DNA of 64,000 nt from Eleusine coracana subsp. coracana (GCA_032690845.1 CM064417.1:17204501-17268500); one strand, 5' to 3'; positions 44,973 through 56,566 are shown, counted from the stretch's first letter. The notes: generated by a model from the letters alone, not told the origin. Program-made: numbers and translations.

Positions 44973-45896
44973 TGATGTGGACAAGGGTTCCCGATCTTCC
45001 GAAAGGTTCTTGGTAAGTTGATTTGATCGGAGGCGACACACAAATCGATCCGGCTTCAGAACAGCACGTTCTAAACCCCGCAATCGCAGCACGACGTCTC
45101 CTCTGGTTATCAACCGTCCAAAAGATGATTGACCTCACCGAGAAGGCTAATCCCTGCCTGCGAATCAAGAACACAAGCAAGAACAACGAAGAATGCAACA
45201 CAATTGCAGATGTATGATTAAACTCTCGAAGTTGGGGTCTCACAAACCGATGAACGGCGAAACTGTTTATGAACAGAATTGATCTAAGCAAAACCCGAAC
45301 CCTAATGGTGCGGCGGCGGCTGTATATAAAGACCCTAGGGTCGTGCAAGACCCTCTAGATGCGCCCCTAATTGGGCTCAACTAGATACAAAGCCCAAAGG
45401 CAAAAAATAGGCGACGCAGCACCGACACAGATTCTGGACTCTCTCTTGTTTTGACGATTCCCGATGACTCCGGATGAATTTTGCCATGAGGCCGGCGGCA
45501 TTGGAAAGGTCTTCTCCTTATCTTTCCGTGCATATGTAGAACGTCTAAATCCGAGTCCGTATGCGTCCTGGGCGACCGTTTTAGTACAGACTGGTCCTGG
45601 GCCCCGAAACAGACTCGAAGTCGGTTTTGATTGGGCCTCCACTTTGGCTTCCAAGCCCTTGCTGGTCCTCCACGTTCCCAAATCCTTCTCCCATCATCTC
45701 CTGGTCCTCTCCATGGTTTCTAATCATAAAATAATCATTAGGTAGCAAACCATTCTCAAAAGTAACATATAGCGAAGAACGTAGGAACGAGCTCACCTCT
45801 AAATTTAGTTGTCGTGCACGAGCTCTAGTCATTGGACCTTGCAAGTCCAGATTTGGAGGAGTGTTGTGTGTATCCATAGGAGTGATGTCCTCATCA
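44973..45896 (-). mobile_element. 5' LTR of E1
   Basis: 924 bp, same length as the left LTR and nearly identical. It starts TGATGTGGACAAGG and ends GATGTCCTCATCA. Confidence 0.93.
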
Positions 45897-46406
45897 ATAT
45901 CAGTCTTACCGACCGATTAATAGAAAAGCCGAGTGAGATACACTCTTGTCTGAGTGACTTGTGAGTCTAAATTTCATGACATCAATCATATTTTAGCCCA
46001 TATAAAATAATATGACATCAATCATATAATAGTACTAAGCTAAATGACATCAATCATAATATAGCTTTTCCTTAATGAACTGCCACTCTATTCAATATAA
46101 GTCCAATTTTGATAATTAATTATCGACTTCAGTCAATAACTTATCTTTTGAACTTATACCCATACGACCATCAAGTCCTCTGCTACATGATCATCAAATC
46201 ACATAGATACGAAAAATATTTTTAAGTGGATTTGCCACTACTTCTCATCAAAGAAGCCTCTGAGATTATTTCTCAAGGTTGATAGCTCTAATTCTTTTTA
46301 AAGAATAAAGCCTTTTATGTTTTTATTATTATTTAGAGGAAAAGCCCGTCACTTTGTGGCCCATACCAGCCCATGGGACCCAAAGACTAGGTCAAAAAGG
46401 CTAAGG

Positions 46407-46415
46407 TATAAAAAG
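46407..46415 (+). promoter_or_regulatory. TATA box of the antisense gene in element D
   Basis: TATAAAAAG preceded by CTAAGG, 213 bp upstream of the ATG at 46620. This is almost the same distance as in C (214 bp). Confidence 0.6.
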
Positions 46416-46619
46416 GGCAGAGGACTGTTGACTCCAATTCCACATCGCCATTTGCACACAACACTTCGTCTTCCTCGTGCCTCCCCTGTTCTTGCGACTC
46501 CTCTGCTTCCAGAGCTAGGGTTAGCGCTTTCTCTCATCACCGCCGTAGATCTTCATCGCCATCAAGCCCCCGAGGATTAGCTAGGGTTTAGATCCACCGT
46601 ATTACTACATCCCTCAAAG

Positions 46620-49478
46620 ATGCCTCACAAATCATCTAAGAAGGCCACCGCCGCTGAGTCCTCCTCCTCCGAGCTGGAGATTCCGGAGTAGCTACGGGAG
46701 TTCTCGAAGAGCAACATCTCCACCGCCGATCTGAACAAGATGGTGGAGGGCGGCATCCTCCCGGAGCAAGCTCACATCGACTGGAAGGTACCAAAAGAGA
46801 CTCACCCCCTTCCAATCCATCAACAAATTGTAGTTTTCCGCTCATTTTTTGAGCATGGCTCCGGAGTTCCCTGCTGCAGTTTTTTGCACGGGCTCCTTTT
46901 CTTCTATGGGATTGAGCTCATCAACATCAATCCCAACTCCATCCTTCACATTGCTATCTTTGTGCATTTGTGTGAAGCTTTTCTAGGCATTCTGCCCTAT
47001 TTTGCTTTGTTCTGCCATCTTTTCGTCCTCCAACTGATGCCAACCAAGGAAAACCAAGTCGCCATAGGTGGAGTTGGTTTCCACTTGTGCAAGAAGGAGG
47101 CCTACATCAGTGTGCCATGAAGACTGGGAATAAGAACTAGAAGGACGAGTGGTTCTACTGTGACAATCCTCCTCCTATTCTTGCCGACTCCTCTGGTGCC
47201 AAAGCCATTCCCCAGGTGCGGTGGTATGAGAGACCTGACCCAGGCGACCCCCAAGTGGTCGCTTTGCTAGAGAAAATTGCAGAGCTAAAGAAAAAAGGGG
47301 TCAACAGCATCACTGTAACAAAAAGCTTTATAGTGCGCCGAGTGCAACCGTTGAAGAAACAAAACCACCCCGCCTGGGAGTATGCCACTGACGACGAGAC
47401 GAGGGAGGTGCGTGATCCGCCAAACTCCACTCTGCATCGGTCGCGATTATCAAAGATGTTTGAAGGAGACATCATTCAAGATCACCTCTTAGTCGCGAAG
47501 GCATACAACATGGGCACTCTGCGGGCCTGAGTAAGCCTCGGTCGTCTTGAATAATTCTGACGTCCTTTTGAATAATCATAGTATGTGATGCCTTGATGTT
47601 TTTGTAGGTTCTGGACACTTATGTGTCACACTCTTCGCTTCCTCTGACCAATTCCGAGGGACCGGATTATGTTAAAAAGCCATCGCAGCCAGGCACTGGT
47701 GGAGCCAGCTCTTCAGCAGACGCTCGACCGACCGAAGAGGTCATCGCCCTGACTTGCCCTCCCCTAGCCGACGAGTAAAACAGATAGCTCATCATCATCA
47801 GCAATATGTGGGAGATGATGATGATGACGAGGAGGAGCGCCGTCAAGATGCCAGCCTGCCGACCCCTGCACACTCCGACCGACCATCAAGCCAGTCGGAG
47901 CCCCCGAGCAAATCAGAGAGTGGTGCAAGGGTGGCAAAGAAGACCAACGAAGCCGCCAAGACTTCCCTGAAGAGAAAGAATTCTGACTCGCAAACCACTT
48001 CTATAAAGAAGAAAGTCTATCGGATCAAAATTAAACAAGCCTCTAGGTATATTTCTTCGTGTTTTTGATTCTTCATCATTGTTATTATCAACTATCTATT
48101 AAGGTTTTATTGTTATGCTCTTTGGCAATCAAAGCGGTCGGTCAAGTGATACTCAGAGCACCCAAGGGTCTCAAGACACTTGGTCGACTCCTGTTCCTCG
48201 ACCGACCGACCCGCCTCTGTCGGTCCGCACACCATCAAGTGTGCAGACCAAGCCGAGGAAGTCGCCCAATGCCCTAGTGCCCAAGTCACTGCTGACGCCG
48301 GCTCCTCAGACCGTCAACCTTTCCCCGACCGGCATGTCTTCTCCCTGTTATAAGGGTAAGACAGTGTTGGTTGAGGACTCATTATGTTGACTAGAAGCTG
48401 AGGACATGGACGTCATGCATCAGCATCGAGAGGCCAACAAGGTATATCAATACCAAGTTTTTTCTTCCTTGAATCATTCTTCCAACTAACCATACCCTTC
48501 TTCATATTCAGAGAATATATTCTCTTGTCGAGAAAAAGTAGGCCAGGATTGAATACCTTGAGGCCGAAACTTTTGGTAAGTCCTTGAGATCTTGTGCATT
48601 CAAACTTCTCCTTTAGAGGTATTGACTTGTTGTCAACAGTTACTGGCGAGCAGCTTTCCCAAGCGAGAAGGCAAATTGAGAAGTTGCAGACCGATCATAA
48701 GGAGGTGACCAAAGCTCTGGAGCAAAGTCGTGCTAATGTTGTTGGTAAGATTGCAGACCAACTTAGATTTGCTTCTTTCTCACTCTGACGCTAAAGTCTT
48801 TATTTGTGTTTTTAGCTCGTGATCAGAAGGTCGTCGACCTGGAGAAGTTAACTTCAAACCAGCAGAGATTCTTAGATGCTCTGACTGCTGAGAAGAATGA
48901 CCTCTCCAAGTCGGTCGGAGAGCAGAGCGCCGAGATCACTCGGCTGAAGAAGGAACTAGAGAAGATCAAAGGAAAGATTGAGGAGGCTAAGGGCATCTCC
49001 AAGTCTTTCAAATGTAATCTTGCCAGTAAGCTATCTTTTTAAGTCTTCTATCATCACTTTTGGACTTCATCATCTAATACCCTTCATGACTTTTGCAGGC
49101 ATATCTTACGACACTCGGAAAGCATTGGATTATATCCATGCTAACCAAGTGGAGAAGACCGGGCACTCCATGGAGTACTTCCTGGAGCACGCGCCGGAGG
49201 TGATCGCCAACAACACTAGAAGAGTGGCGACCGAGGCTGAGAGTCATGTACTAGCTATTTGCCAATCTTGGTCTCCTACTCTGCCATTGGACAAAGTCAA
49301 GGAGGGCTTCAACCCTAACTTGACGATTGATCAATGCCAGTTGCTTATGGATTCCATGCTGAAAACCTCCCATCATTAGTCAGTAATGTAGAGGTCGACC
49401 CCATCGTGCCATCTCCTCCAGCAACTCCGGCGGTAGAATTACAAGATGATGCCTCCTCTCCTTCACAGGAGTTGTAAT
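46620..49478 (+). pseudogene. Antisense multi-exon gene of Tat element D (gypsy-type transposon domain, coiled coil)
   Basis: A plus-strand gene inside the minus-strand element D. It starts MPHKSSKKATAAESSSSELE, then a PF04195-like domain: HQQIVVFRSFFEHGSGVP, YGIELININPNSILHIAIFV, HLCEAFLGILP, AIGGVGFHLCKKEAYISVP. After GVNSITVTKSFIVRRVQPLK come introns (about 47531-47607, then others ending near 48514, 48639, 48814 and 49098). The exons encode DTYVSHSSLPL, an acidic/basic linker with DDDDDEEERRQD, the coiled coil LEKLTSNQQRFLDALTAEKN with EITRLKKELEKIK, and the end HSMEYFLEHAPEVIANNTRR with QCQLLMDSM. Lesions: TAG at 46689-46691 (codon 24), a 1-nt shift and TAG near 47118-47135, and a frameshift near 49376. 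It stops at 49476-49478. The function is unknown. The exon layout is shared with the copy in C. Confidence 0.78.
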
Positions 49479-50149
49479 ATATGCAATGTTAACAAACATT
49501 AGTAGTATTTGAATCAGGAAAACAATATTGTCTCCATGTAAATATGAATATTAATTCTTGTGCTTGCTTAGTTACTAAACAAGTTTGGAAAAATCAACTA
49601 AATAGTCATAAAGGCAATATCCTGTTACTTAGGGAAAATCAGTCGGCGCCAAGCTGCGTTAGTCGCACTATAGCACTTAGACCTTTTCACCTTAAGTCTT
49701 TCAGAGACAAAAACAGAAGTTGTACCGGTCTACCTTAGCATATTAGGTTGTAATTTATAACTGTGTAACAAGCAGAATCGACTAATCGACACATGGCCTC
49801 TCACTCTTTGGCTCTGGGTTTAGCGTAGTGATAGTCTGATGTGCAGTATAAATTGTATAACCATAATGTTCCAGCATAAGACCAAAAATCTTTAGACCAT
49901 GTCAAAATAGAAGAAATCGATCAAAAAAAAAAATCCAAAACCAAAATCTATCAAAGTTAAGGAGTAATGGGACATTATTACTAGCCTCCTGGCTCGATTG
50001 TTTAATGCTATAAATTAAGGAATCGAGACAAATAAGAATGAAATCAAAAACATCTTCCATCAAAAAGACTTAAAATTTCATTCAATAATAATGTATGAAA
50101 ATACAAGGAAAAGACTAAGTATAATAGCGATGTAGCTGGTTGATGTTCC
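49479..50149. other. Spacer between antisense gene and integrase, element D
   Basis: No gene. It corresponds to 36579-37184 in C and would hold both convergent transcript ends: the antisense gene from the left and sense pol from the right. Confidence 0.6.
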
Positions 50150-51532
50150 ATGAATTTGGTACGTCGTTGCCATCTTCATACATCTGTCGATAAGCCCCCG
50201 ACCGAGTAACTTCTTTGACCACATAAGGTCCTTCCCATTTAGGGGATAACTTGTGCTGATTCTTGGTTGATTGCACTCGTTGCAGCACTAAATCCCCAAC
50301 AATAAACTAGTGACTATGAATATTTTTGTCATAATAACGTCGCAAGCCTTGCTGGTATACTGCTGACCGAAACAGAGCGCGATCACGAAACTCCTCTGCT
50401 GCAATCAACTCAATTACTCGGTTGTCTTCATAAAGCTTCTTGTCATATCCTGTGACTCTCGCTGATACGAGGTTTACCTCGATCGGCAGCATAGCCTTGG
50501 AGCCATAGACCAACGAGAAAGGTGACTGACCAGTAGCCCGACTGACATTGGTGCACAGCCCCCAGAGAACCGAAGGCAGATCTTGAACCCACCGACCTGC
50601 ATATGGTTGGAGGCTGTCAAATATTCGGGACTTCAACCCCTGAAGAACCATACCATTGGCCCGTTTGACCTGCCCATTGCTTTGAGGATAAGCCACTGAT
50701 GCAAAGTGGATTTTTATTCCCATCTCATCAGCAAAGTCACGGAATTCCTCAGATGTGAACTGAGTACCATTGTCGGTGATGATATCATGAGGGAACCCAA
50801 ACCGAGTGAAGACATCTCTGACAAACTCAACCGCTTTCTTCGAAGTTATCTTGCTGACCGGCTTTGCTTCAATCCACTTGGTGAATTTGTCAATAGCAAC
50901 AAACAAATGACGGAACCCGCCTGGAGCTTTCTTGAAGGGACCGACAATGTCAAGCCCCTAGATTGCAAAATGCCAAGTCATAGGTATCGTCTAAAGTTGT
51001 TGCGAAGGCACGTGTGTCTGTTGAGCAAAGAATTGATAGCCTTCACACATCCAAACGACTTGGTGTGCATCTTCGACTGTCGTAGGCCAGTAGAAACCTT
51101 GCCGGAAGGCTTTGCCGACTAAAGTCTTGGAAGTCGCATGGTTGCCACGTACTCTTGAAAGGATTTCTTCCATCAACTCTTTGCCTTCTAGAATCGAGAT
51201 ACATCACATCAAAATATTCGAACCTCCTCATCGATAGAGTAGATCATCCACCATCAAATATCCTCGATACCTTGCCTTTAACCTTTGCTGCTCATTATGA
51301 TCCGGTGACAGCGTCCCCTTAGTCAAAAATTGGACAATCGGGTCACGCCAGACGGTCTTTAAGTTGATACCATCTACCATCTCAGCAACATTGGTCGTCA
51401 AGATGTCAGACCAAGGAGAAATAGTGGGAGAATCGAGGGTGTGTAAGAAAACACCAGGTGGAACAATCGACCGAGACGATCCCATCTTGGCTAATTCATC
51501 AGCCGATTGGTTATAGTCTCGAAGAACATGCG
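50150..51532 (-). pseudogene. Integrase and RNase H-integrase linker of Tat element D
   Basis: From right to left (sense): LRDYNQSADELAKMGSS, the end of RNase H, cut at 51532 by E2; a linker with RYRGYLMVDDLLYR; the zinc region QVVWMCEGYQFFAQQ; the core GLDIVGPF, MFVAIDKFTKWIEAKPV, IITDNGTQFTSEEF, AYPQSNGQVKRANGMVLQG; and the C-terminus KWEGPYVVKEV near 50250. In the core the catalytic Glu of GQVERAN is Lys (codon AAA at 50666-50664), so the enzyme would be inactive. Stops near 50307 and 50960 add to the decay. Confidence 0.88.
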
Positions 51533-51634
51533 TGATGAGTACATCACACTCATGGATACACACAACACTCCTCCAACTAAGATGAAAGTTCATGTGCATC
51601 ACCTGAATTTATAGGTGAGATCGTTTCTAATGTT
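51533..51634 (+). repeat. Inverted copy of the E2 LTR terminus
   Basis: Starts TGATGAGTACATCACACTCA and is the reverse complement of the last ~102 bp of the E2 LTR (52435-52535 and the same end at 57299-57402). I see one internal mismatch, TTATAGG against TTACAGG. It stands between the target duplication and the normal 3' LTR start at 51637, so both outer ends of E2 carry the same terminus in inverted orientation. Confidence 0.9.
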
Positions 51635-51636
51635 CT

Positions 51637-52535
51637 TGATGTGAACAAGGGTTTCCGATCTTCCAAAAGGTTCTTGGTAAGTTGATTTGGTCTGAGGCGA
51701 CACACAAATCGATCTGGCTCTAGAACAACACATTCTAAACCCTGCAATCGCAGCACGACGTCTCCTCTGGTTATCAACCGTCCAAGGACGATTGACCTCA
51801 CCGAGAAGGCTAATCCCTGCCTGCGAATCAAGAATACAAGCAAGAACAACGAAGAATGCAACACAATTGCAGATGTATGATTAAACTCACAAAGTTGGGG
51901 TCTGAAACCGATGAACGGCGACACTGTCTATGAACAGAATTGATCTAAGCAAAATCCAAACCGTAATGAAGAGGTGGTGGCTGTATATGAGGACCCTAGG
52001 GTCATGCAAGACCCCCTGGACGCAGCCCTAAGTGGGCTTAACTCGATACATGGCCCAATGACCGATTACGGTGTCACAGCACCAGGACAGATTCAGAAAG
52101 TCAATTTGTTTTGGTGATTGCTGACGGCTCGGAATGAATTTTGACATGGGACCAGTTGGGTTGCAAAGTTCTTTTCGTTATCTTTCCAGGCATATATAGC
52201 ACATCCTAATCCGAGTCCGTATGCGTCCTGGGCGTTCATTTTAGTGCAGACTGGTCCTGGGCTCCGAAACAGACTCGAAGTCGGTTTTGATTGTGCCTCC
52301 ACCTTGGCTTGGACATTCTGGCTGGCCCATCACATCTCCAATCACCTCCCCAGATATCTCATCATCATCTTCATGATTTCTAACAATAATTAATTCATTA
52401 GATAGCAATCTATTCTCAAAACCACATAATAAAAACATTAGAAACGATCTCACCTGTAAATTCAGGTGATGCACATGAACTTTCATCTTAGTTGGAGGAG
52501 TGTTGTGTGTATCCATGAGTGTGATGTACTCATCA
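51637..52535 (-). mobile_element. 3' LTR of E2
   Basis: 899 bp, TGATGTGAACAAGGG to GTACTCATCA. It is homologous to the E1 LTR but clearly diverged. The E1 TATA position reads CTCATATA here. Confidence 0.9.
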
Positions 52536-53240
52536 TTCTCCCCCTTTTGAATTAGAGTAGTTCTCGACTCGATCCCATCTCTTTCTCCCGATAGTGGTCT
52601 CAAATCTGAAATATAAAATATAGAACTATTCCCAAACTTGGAATGCACCTTATGTTTATATGTGTTATGAAAATTATTATCACAATGTGAAACCACAATA
52701 GAAGGCATGCCATGCAAATTAATGACCTGTTTGAAAATTGCTCAGCAGTATGAATCTCATTCTCACTCTTATGACAAGATGAAAAATGTGTGATCTTAAA
52801 AACACTAGAAAAACATGATATGACATGGTAATTGTTATTGCAGTTTTCTAGTTCATCATTTGGTTGTACAACACAAGGAGTATTCATGTTTGAGCAAATA
52901 TAAAGTTTATTCACCATAAATACACCTCTATGATCATAGTTTCTTATAGCATAAAATTTGTTTCTTGTTAGTAAAGGCAACTCAGCTTGAGAAAAGATTT
53001 TCTTCTCCACGGTATTTAGATCATAAAGAACATCAAATTCAATATAACCCAAAGTATTTAGAGAAGACAATAATTTCTGCTCATCTTTTTCACATGTTAT
53101 TAAAATCAAATGTTTTATTTTAGCACTAGTAGGTGAATCATAAGCAAAAATATCAAGCTTATTCATTTGTTGTGGCAAAGGTATAACTGAAGCAGTGGCA
53201 CACAACTCCTCTTTATCACAAGGATCAGTAGATAAATCAA
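52536..53240 (-). pseudogene. E2 integrase scraps and segment replacing RT
   Basis: Sense order from 53240: PLPQQMNKLDIFAYDSP, then sequence I do not recognise (LILITCEKDEQKLLSSLNTL). FMVNKLYIC resembles FRANRLCIP of the E1 integrase N-terminus; ITHFSSCHKSENE matches AHFISCHKTDD; and after a frameshift LHGMPSIVVSHCDNNF matches LHGMPSTIVSDRDAKF. The core then jumps to FGNSSIFYISDLRPLSGE, the E1 C-terminal FGVSPIFNISDLKPYLGE. The reading frame runs on into the 3' LTR to about 52241. RT and RNase H are absent, so E2 would need enzymes from a relative such as E1. Confidence 0.8.
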
Positions 53241-53241
53241 C

Positions 53242-54054
53242 TTATGGCAAAGGCAAATCAAGACAAGGTTCCAATACAACAAGATTGTTGGAACAATTCA
53301 TCACATCAAGAAAGCTCTTACCTGAAGCAACAACATGTTCTTCATCTTTTTCACTATCCTCTTCTTTGTGCAGAACCTGAAATGTATTAGTTGCAACTAG
53401 AGGCAAGGAAATATGTTCATCATCTAATTCATATTTTGATGTAAGTGTTGCAACATTTGAAACAGTCCATTCTTTCCTAAACGGTTCATTCTTTCTCCTT
53501 TCCAGCCTTTGTTGATCCTCTTCTAAAATTTCAGCAGCGATCATAGGTTTAAGAGTAACTCTTCTACCATTGTATTTAAATGAGTAGCTATTTATAATGG
53601 TATTGAGCGAAGCATTATTTGTAATAATCCAAGGTTTACTCAATAACAAATGACATGCTTGCATAGGTACTATATCAAATTCTGCACTATCCTTATAAAA
53701 ACCAATAAAAAATTTAATGCGTGCAATTTTATCTACCTTTATCTTACCAAAAGAATTTACCCATTGGATGTAGTATGAACATGGGTGTGGCTGTGTTGTC
53801 AATCCAAGCTTCTCTACTAATTCCAATCTTGCAATGTTGCGGCTACTCTCTCCATCAATGATAACACGACAACGTCGATCCTTGACAACAAAGTGAGTTT
53901 GAAATAAATTGTTCAATTGATTTTGCTCTACCTTCTCCATTTGAGGACTGAGCACTCCTTGTACTACATCACTCATATTGTTCTCATTAGACAACGTTGA
54001 ATCATCACCATGAGCGGCGTAACCTGTCATTGTTAGTAGCAAACAAGAAAACAC
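53242..54054 (-). pseudogene. E2 gag-end/protease region
   Basis: 270 open codons matching E1 residues about 270-480: FVVKDRRCRVIIDGESSRNI (E1 has VIIDGGSCNN), LTTQPHPCSYYIQWVNSFGK, FDIVPMQACHLLLSKPW. The protease motif IDGG is IDGE here. The frame stays open over 800 bp despite the loss of RT, which may mean this part was kept longer than the rest, or simply that the deletion is recent. The gag N-terminal half and zinc knuckle are missing. Confidence 0.8.
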
Positions 54055-54174
54055 ACGGAAGTATATTTTCCTATCACTACTATGTGATCACAGTGTAAAC
54101 TCTCAACAAGCAAAGGGAAGCATCTTATCAAGCTCTTACAAAGTTCTTAATTACAACAAGCAAAGGATACCTTG

Positions 54175-55689
54175 TGATGTGAACAAGGGTTCCCGATCTT
54201 CTGAAAGGTTCTTGGTAAGTTGATTTGGTCGGAGGCGACACACAAATTGATCCGGCTTCAGAACAGCACGTTCTAAACCCCGCAATCATAGCACGACGTC
54301 TCCTCTGGTTATCAACCGTCCAAAAGACGATTGACCTCGCCGAGAAGGTTAATCCCTACCTGCGAATCAAGAACACAAGCAGGAACAACAAATAATGCAA
54401 CACAATTGCAGATGTATGATTAAACTCTCAAAGTTGGGGTCTCACAAACCGATGAACGGCAAAACTGTTTATGAACAGAATTGATCTAAGCAAAACCCAA
54501 ACCCTAATGAAGAGGCGGCGGCTGTATATGAGGACCCTAGGGTCGTGCAAGACCCCCTGGACGCAGTCCTAAGTGGGCTCAACTCGATACATGGCCCAAA
54601 GACCGATTACGGTATCGCAGCACCAGGACAGATTCTGGAAGTCGAATTGTTTTGGCAATTTCCAACGGCTCGGGACGAATTTTGACATGGGACCAGTTGG
54701 GTTGGAAAGGGATTTTCGTTATCTTTCCAGGCATATATAGAATGTCCAAATCCGAGTCCGTATGTGTACCTGAAGCTTTGATTACCACTTGATGTGAACA
54801 AGGGTTCTCGATCTTCCGAAAGGTTCTTGGTAAGTTGATTTGGTCGGAGACGACACACAAATCGATCCGGCTTCAGAACGACACGTTCTAAACCCCGCAA
54901 TCGCAGCACGACGTCTCCTCTGGTTATCAACCGTCCAAGGACGATTGACCTCGCTGAGAAGGCTAATCTCTGCCTGCGAATCAAGAACACAAGCAAGAAC
55001 AACGAATAATTCAACACAATTGCAGATGTATGATTAATCTCACGAAGTTGGGGTCTCACAAACCGATGAACGGCGACACTATTTATGAACAGAATTGATC
55101 TAAGCAATACCCAAACCCTAATGAACAGGCGGCGGCTGTATATGAGGACCCTAGGGTCATGCAAGACCCCCTGGACGCAGCCCTAAGTGGGCTCAACTCG
55201 ATACATGGCCCAAAGACTGATTACGGTGTCGCAGCACCAGGAAAGATTCTGTAAGTCGATTAGTTTTGGCTATTGCCGACGCCTCGGGACGAATTTTGAC
55301 ATGGCACCAGTTGGGTTGGAAAGTGTTTTCATCATCTTTCCAGGCATATATAAATCGTCCAAATCCGAGTCCGTATGCGTCCTGGGTGTCCGTTTTAGTG
55401 CAGACTGGTCCTGGGCTCCGAGACAGACTCGAAGTCGGTTTTGATTGGGCCTCCACCTTGGCTTGGACGTCCTTGCTGGCCCATCACGTCTCCAATCACC
55501 TCCCCAGCTATCTCATCATCATCTCCCTGGTTTCTTACAACAATTAGTTCATTAGGTAGTAATCTATTCTCAAAATCACATAAAGGAATCATTAGGAACA
55601 AGCTCACCCGTAAATTCAGTTTTCGCGCATGAACTTGCATTTTGGTTGGCGGAGTGCTGGGTGTATCCATAAGGGTGATGTCCTCATCA
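54175..55689 (-). mobile_element. E3: LTR-LTR remnant nested in E2
   Basis: Two LTRs of the E family joined with almost no interior: a truncated left LTR (54175 to about 54765), the primer-binding segment (54768-54787), and a complete right LTR (54790-55689, 900 bp). It is flanked by a perfect 5-bp duplication CCTTG (54170-54174 and 55690-55694). A deletion removed everything from inside the 3' LTR to just after the PBS. Confidence 0.9.
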
Positions 55690-56546
55690 CCTTGGAGAGT
55701 GTGAACTGATGATTGTGAGAGTCAAAAAAATTTGTGCTTATTCAGAAGGAAATATATGGAGCTTGGATAGGCAATATTAGGTAGTAAGGATTAGCAAAAT
55801 TTCAATTCAGAAGTTGCAAAACTGAATAATAGTCCCAAGCTAGTCTATGTCACCGGCATAAACTTGTATCGTACCTAGTTTAAGCAAGCAAGCAAATGAC
55901 TCAACAAAGGACACAAAGGATGCAAGCAATTCTGAATTTCTATCTTTTCTTTTTTCTACTTCCTTTTTTTTTGTGCGGCTTTTTCTCTTGTGCACTTTTG
56001 CCTTTTTCTTTTTTTTTCTTGAGAATCAGAACTGCAGCAAGGTATTACAAGTTTTACAACCAATGGAACCCAATTTTTTTTTTCTTACTACAAGCGCAGC
56101 AAAAGGATTCTTGTAATAGCACAACTAAAACAAACTTCTATAACAAGATCAAGCACTGATTGGTTGGCTTTTGGTCATAATGAGACAGCAGCAGAGCACT
56201 CTAATTTTCTTTTGCACATGAAAGTAGCTAGATGTTAAAGAAATATTTAGTGCACACAATTCCAGCAATACTATTATCTCAACATGTGCAACACTAATGT
56301 TTTCCCTTGTTTGTCTATGACAAGGATATGCACGACTCAAACAAGACCAAAGAACAAGCACTAGACCAGCAACGCAATGACTTTATAGGGACTAAAATTC
56401 AGAGAAGCAATCTAAAATAAAAATTTGCAAGTGACAATGGGCTATAGGACAGCGGAAACACGATGAACCGATATTTTTGTGGGGCAATCTTCTGGACTAT
56501 AGGATAGAACAAATAAACGAGGATAAAGGCAAACCTAACGGTATAC
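55690..56546 (-). other. E2 5' leader
   Basis: Untranslated leader of E2 between its PBS and the E3 insertion, T- and A-rich with runs near 55963 and 56009. No gene is recognised. Confidence 0.7.
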
Positions 56547-56566
56547 CTGAAGCTCTGGTTACCACT

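Larger units (their letters stand above)
38181..45896 (-). mobile_element. CRM-like chromovirus E1, full length
   Basis: A 7716-bp minus-strand element with two 924-bp LTRs (38181-39104 and 44973-45896), PBS, gag-pol and polypurine tract. Flanks are ATATA on the left and ATATC on the right, a 5-bp duplication with one change. The LTRs differ at only about a dozen to fifteen positions by my reading, so this is a recent insertion and the youngest complete element here. The integrase C-terminus with WLHLRKDRFPELRKSKL and NDNAYKLELP, and coding that runs into the LTR, resemble the CRM (centromeric) chromovirus clade. Clade assignment is by motif only. Confidence 0.93.
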
